A stretch of DNA of 64,000 nt from Gnetum montanum (Eukaryota; Streptophyta; Gnetopsida; Gnetales; Gnetaceae), in the NCBI GenBank assembly GCA_015680685.1, contig MNCI01004504.1, positions 1 through 64,000 of the forward strand. Direction: 5' to 3'. Under the pieces are notes generated by a model. It did no database searches, was not told the DNA's origin, and saw nothing but the letters and a program-made list of their open reading frames with translations. The first letter of the stretch is position 1. Every line of letters starts with the position of its first letter. Position numbers and translations under genes: made by a program. This document shows, piece after piece, positions 1-11,879 of the stretch.

Positions 1-693
1 TCTCAATAGCAGTTCTTATACATTGCACAATAATAAAATTCACTAGTAAAATGTTCTTAAGGCTTTTAAACACAAGCTCTTCTATGGAAAAATTTTAATA
101 GAAATCTTCTATTATGCAACAAAAACAATAAGAGCAATCTAAAAATCCCAAAATTACTTGTCAAGCATGATACTATCTAAACCACTAGCTAAAAATTTTA
201 AACAAAATAAAAAATAAACATAACTCACAACACTATGACAAAGAGGCTGAAATCTTGTCTTTAACAAGTCATCTTACAAGCAATCTTTCACAATATCTTC
301 TTTACAAATGCTATCTTGAAAACCTCGAGTGTGTGATCTCGAATGTGTGATCCAGTAGTGTTCTCCTCCTTTTTTTCCTACCCTTGAAGCCCTTTTATAG
401 GGTCTCATAGGTAGTTAGGTAAGTTACAAACATTTTGGGTGGTTATAACCACCATGAATACAAAAAAGCTACAATTGACAAGTGTTCCATTTAGTTGCCA
501 AGTGGTCCTTTAGTTGCCAAGTGGTCACCATGGAGACAAAAAAGCTGTAGTTGACTAGTGGCCTTTTTAGTTGCCAAGTGTCTTCATGGTAATAAAAATT
601 AAAATTAGTTACAAATATCATAGTTGCAACTATCATAGGAAGTTACAACTTCCATAGGAATAAAAGGGATAATAGCCAAATGTCTTCTTCACA
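1..693 (-). repeat. Probable LTR fragment with TATA box
   Basis: On the minus strand, 393-399 reads TATAAAA inside a short GC-richer stretch, preceded by AT-rich sequence with imperfect repeats ('agttgccaagtgg' occurs three times on the plus strand at about 490-580). A TG that could start an LTR on the minus strand lies at 692-693. This looks like U3-R of an LTR running off the left edge of the window. No matching second LTR, primer site or polypurine tract is visible, so it may be a solo LTR or another promoter-bearing repeat. Confidence 0.35.
393..399 (-). promoter_or_regulatory. TATA box of the left-edge LTR-like repeat
   Basis: TATAAAA on the minus strand followed by GGGCTTCAAGGG, a typical plant LTR core-promoter layout. 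Confidence 0.35.
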
Positions 694-744
694 GAGGATG
701 CTATACAAAAGTCCCTTAAATCTCTTTCCTTTGTGAATAAAAAC

Positions 745-1215
745 ACCCCTTTTTAAAGTGGATAAGTTGAAGTAAAATAATGAGCTTAACAAATTTTAGC
801 AAAATGAATGATGTTGAAGCCACGTTAATGATAAACCAAATACGAACAATTGGATAGACATATTTCTCAACTGAATTTAACAAGCCAGCCCAAACTACTA
901 ATGTGTTTCTAGCTGATCCGTGTGAAGTGTCCATCATCAATGTTTTTGGCTTGACCATCCTTATATCTTCTCAAAACTCGGAGCTTAACATCACATGTAA
1001 GCAATGGACGGACGCCTATAGAAACTCCCTACTTGTCAATGCTCTGGTAGTAACACCTGCATCGCTATTAGTGATGCCATGGTAGAATCCAACAGCAAGT
1101 TCTGTTACGGTTTCCATTCCATGACCAAACTGCAAGGAGTGATGACCGAATGCTAGGGTAGCGAGGTCTGTGAAAGTGGTTGTGCTGGTCCTTTTACAAA
1201 GTGCACCTGTGGATT
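745..1215 (-). pseudogene. Unrecognised coding remnant
   Basis: A minus-strand frame stays readable for about 150 codons with only two stops and has protein-like composition (for example FGHHSLQFGHGMETVTELA, then a segment starting MVKPKTLMMDTSHG). It does not resemble gag, pol or LINE proteins as far as can be told by eye. It may be a piece of a host gene or of an unrelated transposon. The family was not recognised and the borders are approximate. Confidence 0.25.
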
Positions 1216-2198
1216 ACTTTCTGCTTGCCATGGGGCATCTTCTTCACCTACTACTGCTAGCCTGATGCTGCCACATTTGAATCATATGTAATTAAAGCCC
1301 ATTTTCAGTACCAAGATGAAGATGGCATTAGCCACGGCGTAGGTGGAGGAGGCCGTGATAGAGGTAGTTGAACTAGCACAAGAGCTAGTGGCTTAGGCGA
1401 TACTAATAGAACAATACAGCTTCCACATTTGTCCTTCTACAAAATTTCTTTTGCTGCGCACTGCAACACCAGATCCACCGTTAGGATTTGCATTTTTTAG
1501 AGTTTGCACTATCTCCAACGTGTATTGCATCTTGGAAATTTAGTTAGGGTTTTGTTAATGTAGTAGCGATCTATAAGCTCGTCTATGCTAAGGCACAAGG
1601 TGCTTGAGAAGAGTGCCACTCACTATTTCTCGTTACACTCATCCATGGTCAGAGTAGCCAACTCCTACAGATTCAATAGTATCTACTCTGCCATCCCCAT
1701 TACAAATTTTTGGGGAGCTTTCTTGTTTTCAGTTTCAAGCCATATTAGAGTAGCAGGGCATCGTTTGCATCCATTTTGTATTACGATGTGAATCCTGCTT
1801 AAATTTTTACCATTTATGGACTTCACCTGCAATGATTTTCTAACTAGGACCTCTTACCACAGCAAATTTGACATCATTTTTGCCTTCTTTTAATTTTCAA
1901 TGGTGATTTTTTTTCTTTAAAATTCTTTGAGCGGTAACGTTGGCAAAATACCTATGTTAAATTCTCTACTTGTGCTCAGGGAAGTGGGAGTTCCTCGGAA
2001 TGAATTTACATGTTTATTCCAGGCTTAGAAATAGAGATGGATAACTAGAAGCTATTGAATACATTCGATGTACATTTCACTATTGCAGATAATGATTTGG
2101 TCAACACGTTTTGTAAACATGTTTTGCAAGTCAAAGTGGAAGAAAAGGAACCAGTTGTTGATGTCTGTAAATTTTCATCATTTGATCTATGACATTTT
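1216..2198. other. No gene recognised
   Basis: Moderately AT-rich sequence. Short open frames exist on both strands but none shows a recognisable domain, splice structure or repeat. Confidence 0.5.
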
Positions 2199-2320
2199 GC
2201 CAGTGTTTAATTCAAATGTCTGGTTCCATTCCGAATTGTTTTCCTACTCAGATCCAACTGCCAGTGTTTAATTCAAATGTCTGGTTCCATTCTGAATTGT
2301 TTTCCTGCTCAAATCCAACT
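2199..2320. repeat. Tandem duplication, 2 x 61 bp
   Basis: The 61-bp unit beginning 'gccagtgtttaattcaaatg' at 2199 is repeated directly from 2260, with about three differences by eye. It abuts the LINE remnant. Confidence 0.85.
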
Positions 2321-2324
2321 TGTT

Positions 2325-2970
2325 CCATGAAATGGCCAAAATGTGCCACCACCATTAGATGACCATAAAAAAGTTCTTTCATGTTTTTCCAATAAGGATA
2401 ACAATCGTTTAGGGGCCTTATAACATGATAATAGATAAATAGGAGTAACTTGTAGAATGGTTTTAATGAACTAAATTCTCCTAGCTTGTGATAATAATTT
2501 TTCCTTCCAACCTACAAGCTTTCTTTGAAATTTGTCAATAATCTCTTACCAAAAGGAGAGTTTCATGTGGCCAAAGAAAAGAGGAATGTCAAGATATTTT
2601 GTGGAAAAAGAGCCAATCATACAACTTAGTCTTTGAGAAAAATTTTAAAGAGTAGTTTCATCTACACCAAAATTGTAGATCAAGCTTTTGAAAAAGTTAA
2701 TGACCAACCTCGATGTTTTTAAAAACTTTTCTAGGATATCAATGCCTTGGTTTAATGAATTTCTTGAATCTTCAAGGAATATAAAAGTTTCATCAATAAA
2801 CTAAGAGTGGGTAAAGTTGTTATAGATAAAAGTGGGAGTAAATCCTCTTAAATTTCCAATATTTTGATGATAATGTAAGAGGGCTCCAAAACATTCCATA
2901 GCCAACACAAACAAAAAAGGAGAGACAAGGTCCCCTTTTTTAAGATCATTGGTAGCTAAAAAATCTTTAA
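2325..2970 (-). pseudogene. L1-type LINE reverse transcriptase fragment
   Basis: The minus strand reads as the plant LINE reverse transcriptase core with a few stops. In order: KKGDLVSPFLFVLAMEC (normally QGDPLSP...LFxLxxE), FIDETFIF at the place of the FADD active-site block (one catalytic Asp kept, the second changed), then INFFKSLIYNFGV, CMIGSFSTKYLDIPLFFG, IIDKFQRKLVGWKEKLLSQA and YLLSCYKAPKRLLSLLEK. These are family hallmarks downstream of the catalytic centre. The endonuclease, N-terminal RT and poly-A tail are not seen, so this is a truncated dead copy. Confidence 0.85.
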
Positions 2971-3035
2971 CCTAGTTATCCTTAATAAAGGAGAGACAAG
3001 GTCCCCTTTTTTAAGATCATTGGTAGCTAAAAAAT
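2917..3035. repeat. Direct duplication, period 71 bp
   Basis: A block of about 47 bp starting 'ggagagacaaggtcccc' at 2919 recurs at 2990, nearly identical. It duplicates the edge of the LINE fragment that encodes the degraded GDPLSP-like motif. Confidence 0.8.
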
Positions 3036-3520
3036 GTAGATCATTGGGAGTAAATCCTTCCTATTTGGCATCATGAAATCCTTAATAAATGTAAATGACA
3101 CAATCAACCATCATATCTCTTAGGAAGACTAATTATAATTATGCTAATTGATAATTAAGAAATAGAAAATAATGAGAAAAATAATAAATTAAGTGCAATA
3201 ATTCAAGGGTAGACGTAGTAACAATGAAGATTATAGTAAGTAAATCCTTAATAGTAAGAATGTAGAAATTGAACTCCAAGAAACTTTGTACTCTAAACAT
3301 CATTAGAAGCCACAAATATTATTGGAAAAACATTTTTTTCATTATGCACAATTGCTACAAATCAAGATCTTAATGAATACAGACTACAAAATGTAATAAT
3401 ATTTTTATGTAAACCATAGAAATTATAAATATCTCTAATAATATACACATCAAGGTTGATAATCATAACATTATCTAACATTTAAAAATTCAAAAATTAT
3501 AAGTGTCTTATGATCAAACA

Positions 3521-3709
3521 TCAATAAGATTTCTTTGGACAGCAATATTTATACCTTGATTCATTGAGCATTTCTAAAAAGAAAGTAATTGATCTATCTT
3601 CATATGATAAAACCATATCAGTTGTAAGTATACTTGCATCCATCTCCACTAGAAAATACTTTTGAAAATTTGGAGTTTTAAGAACCAATTTGTGACATCT
3701 AGGTAACAT
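3521..3709 (-). pseudogene. Isolated Ty3/gypsy RNase H fragment
   Basis: The minus strand encodes VLKTPNFQKYFLVEMDAS followed by SYEDRSITFFLEMLNESRYKY. This matches the start of the gypsy RNase H domain: a DAS motif with the first catalytic Asp, then 'RPIAFFSEKLN'-type sequence. RT and integrase are not recognisable on either side, so it is a stranded 60-residue piece of a chromovirus-like pol. Confidence 0.7.
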
Positions 3710-6016
3710 GGGCTTAGGATAACAAGGTATTACTTAAAAATAAATGTAATATAATAAAAATATAAGGATGAGAATAAAAATTTATAGGCAAGATAGTAGG
3801 AATTTAAATAAAATAGGCACAGTGGGACATAAAAATTATAGAATGAAGAAAAAAAAAACTTACAAAAGAATAAGTTCAAATAATTAAATAACAATGTCAA
3901 TAGTCCCTTTCATACAAAACCTAACATGTTCACTAATAATACTTCAAATCCCCTAACCTTGAAGCTAAATATAATACATCTAGATAAAATTATAATGGTA
4001 GCATAAATTAATAAGTATCCAAAATTAACACCAAGGTATTGGATCACTAACAATACAAATAATGTCTCATTACAAAGTATAAAATTAACATTACCAACTT
4101 AAATAAGTATTAAAATAAAGTTAGATCTGCATTAAGACATGCAAGTATAAAGTCCACGCTACCAAACATAAGACATACAAATTACAATGTATAAGCACTA
4201 ACTAAATATTATAGCCTCATAAATTACATTAAATAGCTAACTTAAACAAAATTCTAAATATCTAAATTTTAATTTAAACTCTAGCTTCCTAACTAGAGTT
4301 CAAAGGTAACACTTATAACACTTGAGAGGTAAAAATAGAAGGGAAGTTAGTCTAAAAAATAGAAGGGAAGTTAATCTAAAAACTAAGTAGAAAAAATAAA
4401 TCACAAGTACTTCCTTAAGAATTTTAGAATCAATCATCATGTAGTTAGACAACCATGCACAAGGGTTGTTGCATACAAATAGTTAGTATCAAGTAGCCAA
4501 ATGAGGCATATAAAATATTAATAAGTTAACACATCAAATAAATAGTATCAAATATCCAAAGATATCTAATGAAATTACATGAGCATTTAAACACTAATTT
4601 GTAGAAGCTAAAATATGTCAAAGTTAAGATGTGGACATTTTGTATACAAAAATATTTTATCCAAATCCAAATTGTGCTAGTGAAAATTATTTATAATTTC
4701 TTATTTTGGTACTAAGATTAGGAACAAATACCATCTTAATTTTAATCATACATGAAGATGAGAATACCAAGGTATTCTACTCTTTTTCCCCTCAATGTAG
4801 TATTGTTTAAAGATCAATGCAACATGGACTTTACTACTATAGATAATAAAGGATTATAATATGTCTTAGAGTTTCTTTAAAACTAACTAATCAACTTCCT
4901 CTATGCTAGCTCCACCAACTAAATTTAAACCTTACTATGAGGTAATTTAAATAAATAATATTAGCAAATGATACAATAATTAAATCCAAATCCTAGATGG
5001 TATAAAAACATCATTAAATTACATAATTGAATCCAATGTTTGATGAATATTGTCTCATGTTTTTACTAATAAATGATCTTTCTACTAAACATAGGGATGC
5101 AAGTCACTAATTATATTAAAATACATTCTACATAATTAATATCTAAGTAATGACAAATGCTATAATACTAACTGTTACATCTAATTATGCATTCTTGGAC
5201 TCTCAATGCCAATTTCAAAATTCCAAGGCTAATCAATTATAGTTGTAAGTATTCTTAGTGTTAAAATGAACTAAAAATGATATTTTTGGGCACTTTAAGG
5301 TTTCATGGGAATAGCTAAGATGAAAAATATTTTAATTTAAATATAATTTATTAAAAATGACAGAAATTACAAGTTCAAAAATGCATCATAACCTTTGTCA
5401 TGACCTATGATAAGACAAGCAATGGGTCAAAATATAATGGAAAAGGTGTAGTTTGAACAATGTCATCATTTCAATAAACTTTATCTTATTCATCATTATC
5501 ATCTTATGATATCTCATCCTTCAAAAACATGAAAAATGATTTAAAAACCCTATTTCTACTTCTCAAAAAGTTAGCAAAGTCAAATGAATTCAAAATTTAA
5601 CCCAAACAAAAATAAATTTGTAATGTAAAACTAATAACTTGATAAAATTAATATTCTAATATTGAATCATAAAAATATAATTATCATATTAGATCTAATC
5701 AAGAACAAGCCCTAAACATTTTACTGAAAAATTACCATGCAAACTAAATTTACAAATATTTAAAATATTTCAAAAACAAACAAATAAGCATTGTGATAAA
5801 TTTTGCTACATTACTAAAAGAACTATTAACAAAGACCCTCATATGGTTGATATCTTCTAAAAATTTACTACAAACTCACACATAACTAAAATCTCCTAAA
5901 ATTAACTCCAAATCCTAATTAAAGGTAAAGATCAAAGGTCAAATATAGGTAAGATCTGTAATGAAACCTAGAATGGCAAGAACTTTCATAGATCTAAATG
6001 GTTGTATATGATTGCA
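3710..6016. other. AT-rich, no gene recognised
   Basis: Strongly AT-rich sequence with frequent stops in all frames. No domain, tandem repeat or LTR end could be supported. Confidence 0.5.
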
Positions 6017-7541
6017 TGAGGCTATTGTTGCAAGTGGAAAAATTGATTGTTGGAAAACCAATGGATCTGGTGTAGTAGCCTCAACCTCGAATCCTTAGGG
6101 CCTCCAAAAAAATGAGATTTGTGATGCCTTGGATAGTCTAGTAGATTACCTAGGGACTTACAGAGTACAAAAGGAATGATGCAAATAGAGACAAATAAAG
6201 ATCTGAAAATTAAAAGCAAAATATTCTGCACACAAACTAAAAATTTAAAACTTTATTTAAACAAATAAAGAATAAGTTTTGGGATGTTTACAAGTGTTTT
6301 CCTTGAGAGAGTAAAAAGGGGTTCATTGGGAAAGAATTCAGAGACCATTGAAGCTAATGTGAGCTACCTCATGATCCAAATGCTCTGTCACTCTTGATGT
6401 TTTTGAACCTCCTCTACTGCAACCTTAGATATACAATTTTGGTTACTGTTGGGGGTGAGAAAAGTGAGAAATTTGGCTGCTAGATTTCTCGACACTGGGG
6501 GTTGGGAGCCCTAGAAATGTAGTGTTGACACCAAAATTTCACAAGTCTCAATGTGATAGAGTTACAGTGCTTCCACATTGGGGTTTAAGAGCATGTAAGC
6601 ATGGAAAATGGCAAGAGATCTTAAGTGCTTGAGAATGCCCAAGTATGGAATTTCCAAAAAGTCTTGAATTGCCAAAAAGTCTAAACCTATAAATGGTGTT
6701 TAAGGCTAATTTTATTAGGTCTTTGGCCATGAATGGGGCTACAAAATGAATGTAATTTGGCTACAAATTGGCTATAATTTTATTGTAAATTTCTATATTT
6801 TTTTGGTGAGATGGATGCCCATTTTGGAGCTAGGGGGGGGGGGGGTTGGGGCTATTACCATATATAGTAAGTGCCTTTTCCCCATGGCCATTCCATTTAC
6901 TCTAAATAGTAACAAAAGGATACCTTCCACACTACAGATGAATCTTCCATGTTGAGCCTTCTTCCATCCTTGTTGAAGTGGTTGGTCAATGTTGGAGTGC
7001 ATGGTGTGTTGAAATTTTGCTTTTGTGGCTTCCACACTAGGGGCATGCAGTTTCCATGTTGGGGATGGAGCCTCCATGCTAGAGGTAAACTTCCACACTA
7101 AGGGGGAAATATTTTCAATCTGTGCATACAATCTTCACATGAGAGAGGGGGGGGGGGGGGGGTGTGCGGAGTTTCCATGCTAAGGGGAAAACCCCCACCC
7201 CTCCATGTTGGGGGTAGTTAAGATTTACCCCCTATAGATATTTCTAGTGTAAAAAACTATATACCCCTCATAAAACCCATCAAATTGCAAATTTTAGCAT
7301 TCCAAAAGGTACTTTTAACCTCACTAGCCTTTAGATAGATACTATCTAACTTTTTTCACTTAGGAAATGAGGCTTTGACCACTTATAAGTCATTTTTCAG
7401 TTCCAAAAGTATGAGATATGTGAGTTTGCCTTTCATGGATTACAATCTTCACATTTACAATGAAGTTTTGCCTCGAGTTTTATGGGATGAAAGCTACATG
7501 AAAAAAATTGACCATAATATCCAAATTTTTGTGGTGTTTCA
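6017..7541 (-). repeat. 3' LTR of T1
   Basis: About 1525 bp, aligning with 25838-27412. On the minus strand it starts TGAAACACCACAAAAATTTG at 7541 and ends in CA at 6017. It carries many variants of TTCCATGCTAGGG and CTTCCACACTAGG and two long G runs on the plus strand (about 6832-6844 and 7147-7162). Confidence 0.85.
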
Positions 7542-7558
7542 ATGGTTCCTCTTTGTTG
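7542..7558 (-). other. Polypurine tract of T1
   Basis: The minus strand reads CAACAAAGAGGAACC just before the TGAAAC that opens the 3' LTR. T2 has CAACAAAGAGGGGCC in the same place. This is the expected plus-strand priming site for reverse transcription. Confidence 0.75.
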
Positions 7559-7778
7559 GTGTCTAGAGGATTGACTTAAGGGGAATCAACAAAGAATACA
7601 AAAAATCACTGCATATTATGGTGCTACAATGCATATAGACCACATGAGATGATAAAACAAAGCCATCCAAGTCATTAAAGTCACTAGTTTAATGGCATGG
7701 AGGACCATGGTACTAGTTTAAGGCCTTGGCAAGCTGTTGAAAGCAAGTTCATTTGTCAATGGTTGTTAGCTACATGTA

Positions 7779-10700
7779 CTATGGCTTTATATAGGAATGA
7801 TTAACTAGATTGGCTAGCTCATATTCATCCATGTCAACTATCTTGAATGCACAATTCCTGTAGCATCTAGTGCTAAGGAAGGACCCTTCCCAAATACTTG
7901 AGAATTTTTCCACGTGCTCATAGAAGGCTTTGAGGACCAGGTCACCTTCCTTGATCTTATGCATGGTCAAGTTATGGCATTGCTTCCATTTCTACCTCTC
8001 TTGATAGTGTTTGATGTGAGCAAGTGCTTGCATATGTTGCTCCTCCACCAAGTCCAAGACTATTATCCACAACTCCATATTCTACTCATCATTGATGAAG
8101 CTAGCCAAGGCTACAAGGAGTGATAGCACTTGCAATTCAATAGGTAAAACAACTTCAAAACCATAAACCATGCTATAAGGGGTTACATTAGTAGTTGTGT
8201 AATAGGTTGTTTTGTAGGCCCATAGTCCATGGACAAGCTGATCATGCCATTTGTGCTTGTTATTGTTGAGTATCTTCTTGAGAAAGTTGATGATGGCCTT
8301 GTTGCTTACGTCTACTTGCCCATTGGCTTGAGGGTAATAAGGTGATGAGAAAGAATGCTTAATGCCTAGGTTGTGATAGAAATATTTTATTTCCTAGCTA
8401 CTAAATTGTGAGCCATTATCTATAACTATGGTCATGGGTATGCCAAAACTAGCTACAATGCTATCTAGGATGAAATTGCAAACTTTCTTAAATGTAGTCC
8501 TCCTTAGGAAAATAGCCTCAACCCACCAGGTAAAGTATTTGGTTGTGGTGATGATGAAGCTATGCTCTGTGAAAGACTTTGGCATTATGGGTCCAATGAT
8601 ATCCAACCTCCATTGTTGAAATGACCATGTTATTTTAGTGATACACAACTCAGTTGGTAGTACATGTATAAGGTTGCTATATCATTGGCATGTGTCACAC
8701 TAGTTAACCTTTTGCAGGTAGTAATTTTCCATATGGGGCCAATAGTAGCCTAACTTTCTAATCTTAGTGGTGATAGCTCTAGATCCTATATGCCCTTTAT
8801 AAATACTCTCATGAACTTCCTCTAGGATTGTTCTAGCTTTGGTTTTACATAAGCACTTTAGGAGCATGCCATCATAGGATCATTGACATAATGTGTTATC
8901 ACCTACAATGACATACTGCTTCAATCACTTGTGTAAAATATCCTTTTGAGTAGTAGTTGGGCCTTGTGAGGATTCACCATGCATAAGGTAAAATTTGATA
9001 TCATCATACCATTCCCTAGGAGGAGTAGTATGAATGATAGCTAAAAAGGTATCCTTAGTGTTTTGCATGATGGAAATAGTATAGTCCATGATTAAGGTGG
9101 ACAACTTACTAAATACATCTAGCATCACATTAAGGGCTAATGTTGTAATTGTATTAGTTGTGATGTTCTTGTTTTGGGGTATGTGTTGGATATCAAAATT
9201 TATAAATTTTTGTGACAATTGGTTCCCTAGGTCATAGTATGATTGTAAGAGTTTGGCTTTACATGCATAGACCTCCATCACTTAGTTAACCAAAAATTGT
9301 AAATTACCTTTTATCATTAAGAAAATAATTCTTAGATTACAAGTTATCATCACCCCTCCAATCAAACCCTCATACTCTACTATGTTGTTTGTGCATAGAA
9401 ACTCAAAATGATAGATGAAGGATTGGAATTCACCAAATGGAAATGTTATGATGGCAATAGAACTAGCCCCATGGATGGTCAAAGCTCTATCAAAGTTCAT
9501 GACTACCTCATAACCCTTGGGCACTAGGCTAATGATGTTAATGTACTTATTAGCAAACTTAGGATCTATGGCAGCTTGGTCATCAATAGGTGAAATTGTG
9601 AGTTGTATGACTATAGCTTGACCTTTCATTGAGGATTAAGAGATATAATAAAGGTTAAACTCCATAGTTATGGCTTTCCATTAGGGTATATGGCTACCTT
9701 TGTAGATGTTTGTTGTTATGACTCTAAGTATGTTATCCTTTCAAGTGATGTAGACTTGACTTATTAAGAGGTAGTGTCTCCATTTCTTTAAAGAGAAGAC
9801 TAGTGCTAGAAAATATTTCTTTAATTCAGTGTCTTGGGTCTCACGAGAAACTAATGCATGGCTAATGTAGTACACAGGCATTTTTGCTTCATCATCACAT
9901 TTCTAATAGAGTAGAGAGGTAATGGATGTGTTGAAGATGGTAAGATAAATGTAGAATGGTTTACCCCCTTGTGGAGGATAGATTGTTGGTAGTTGTACCA
10001 ACTCTTGCTTAAGGTTTTTAAAGGCCCCTTAGCATTGGCAGTCCACTCATAGTGAATCCCTTTTTTAAGAAAGTATTGCTAGTGATAAACCTATGAATAA
10101 ACTGCAATCTACCTTGTAATCCCTGAAGCTCCTTAAGGTTGGTAGGTACTACCAATTTAGATATGGTCTTAACCTTATCAAGATCACACATATCCTTACT
10201 TTAGATACTACAAAGCCAAGCATCTTACCAATCTTGACACCAAAGATGCATTTCCTAAGATTGAGCCTAAGCTCATACATGAGGCATGATTTCATCATAA
10301 TATCTAGGTCATTAGCATGATCATTAGTCACTTTGTACTTAACTGCTATGTCATCTACATAATTGTTAAGCAAACCTAGCATGTAATCACTAAAGATATA
10401 GGTCATGTCTCTCTGCTATGTTGCTCTTGCATTATTAAGGCCAAAGGTCATCAAAATATAGCAAAAGGTACCCCAAGAGTTCATGAAGATCATGCTAAGT
10501 TGGTGATCTAGGTTAATCCTAATCTAGTTGTACCCTAAGAACCCATCCATAAAGGACAAGAAGGCATGTTTGGCTGTAGTATTAATAATTTGATCAATAC
10601 TATGCAAAGGGAAGTTATCCTTAATAGTCACTTTATTTAGATCTTGAAAATTGATGCAAATAAAAATACTCCCATTCTTCTGAGGGACTATCACTATGTT

Positions 10701-11210
10701 GGACACCCATTTTGCATAGTTGATAGCCCTAATGAAACTAGCTTGGTAGAGCTTTAAGATCTCATCATGAACTGCCAATGCCAAATTAGGTCTAATCTTG
10801 TACACTTTTTACTTAATTGGTCTAATGCTAGGATCCAGTATGATATTGTGTTGGACTAAACATGGGTCTAGGCCTAACATATCTTTATATGACTAGGAAA
10901 ATACCTTAATGTTGCATTGTAGGACCTTGTTGATATCTTGAGAGTGTTGAGGTTTTAGTGAGAAACTTAGTTTAAAGGTTTCCTCCTCACCACTATGTGT
11001 TGTGATAGGAACCTCAACTAGAGAGTCTTCAGTTATGTCATGCATCTCTAAGCCAAGGGTTTTGACTAGGTTCTCAAGCCATTCTAGAGGTTTATCTATT
11101 GAGGCTATGTGGTCTACAAGACTCTTAGGCTCTAGATCTAGGTAATCAGGGTTGATACATTGTTCAACATCACCGTGAGGTCCATGTAGACACAAAGGTA
11201 AACTGACTTG
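7779..11210 (-). pseudogene. T1 pol block: RT, RNase H, archaeal-type RNase H, integrase
   Basis: Collinear with T2 pol. The N-terminal linker (10893-11210, ITEDSLVEVPIT) comes first. RT follows (10805-10149, FICINFQDLNKVTIKDNFPL, then YVDD near 10360). The second RNase H lies in 9629-9282 (FDRALT, then NNIVEYEGLIGG), continuing to about 8925. The integrase core is at 8648-8394 (WRLDIIGPI, TKYFTWWVEA, IDNGSQF). The integrase tail is at 7970-7779 (KEGDLVLKAFYEHVEKF). Numerous stops and shifts separate these pieces. A second RNase H downstream of the first places the element in the Tat clade. Protease is absent from this block and lies 10 kb away beside gag. Confidence 0.88.
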
Positions 11211-11879
11211 CTCCTAGGTATTCATACTTTGATTCTATATATCAACAAACAACATATTAACTAGCACCTAGGTAAATAATGCTAAAATGCTATAAAATCA
11301 TGCAAATACATGTAGATCTAATGCAAACAAGGTCATTCAAGGCTACTAATATGATATGGATAAGTTAAAAAAACACAATAGAGGAAAAATAAAGGCCAAG
11401 CAAGGGGAATTATGAGAAATAATACTACAAATGATTAACAAAGGTCATGATGTTTATAGTTTTAGGCCTTGGCAGAATAAGATGTTAGTTTAAGGTCATA
11501 GCGGAACATGATCACATGGTGTCAAATGGTGATTAGAGAAGGCCAAAACCAACTATTTCATACCAATCAAAGAATAAACAAAGGAAAATAAGGCTATAAT
11601 TAGGCAAATAAAGAGGATATAAAGCTACATAAAGGCCACAAGAAGGTCAACAAGGTTGACAATGCAACAAAAGGCTAAAATTAAGTCGAAACATCATGTA
11701 ATAAGGTCAGATCAATCAAAATACACTACATATGATCAAAACTATCTAATATAGGTTAAAAGGGATTAGAATTTTCCAATTTTAAGCCTTAGTGAACCAT
11801 GATTTAGGGCTACAAGGTTATTAGGTAAGTGTGGTCATTAGTTAGGGCTCTTTTTACCTAGAGATAAAGAGTTTTGAGG
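11211..11879. other. T1 pol leader with conserved module
   Basis: Non-coding. Around 11450-11515 the minus strand has TCCGCTATGACCTTAAACTA, matching modules in T2 (for example GTCCGCAATGACGATAAACT near 45040). The minus-strand junction CTAG/GAGCAAG near 11212 matches the CAG/GAGCAAG acceptor-like junction at 41385/41386 in T2. Confidence 0.6.

Noticed and set aside
6793-7131. 112-codon minus-strand frame
   Set aside because: Inside the T1 LTR; composition follows the repeated LTR motif, no domain, and the other LTR does not keep it.
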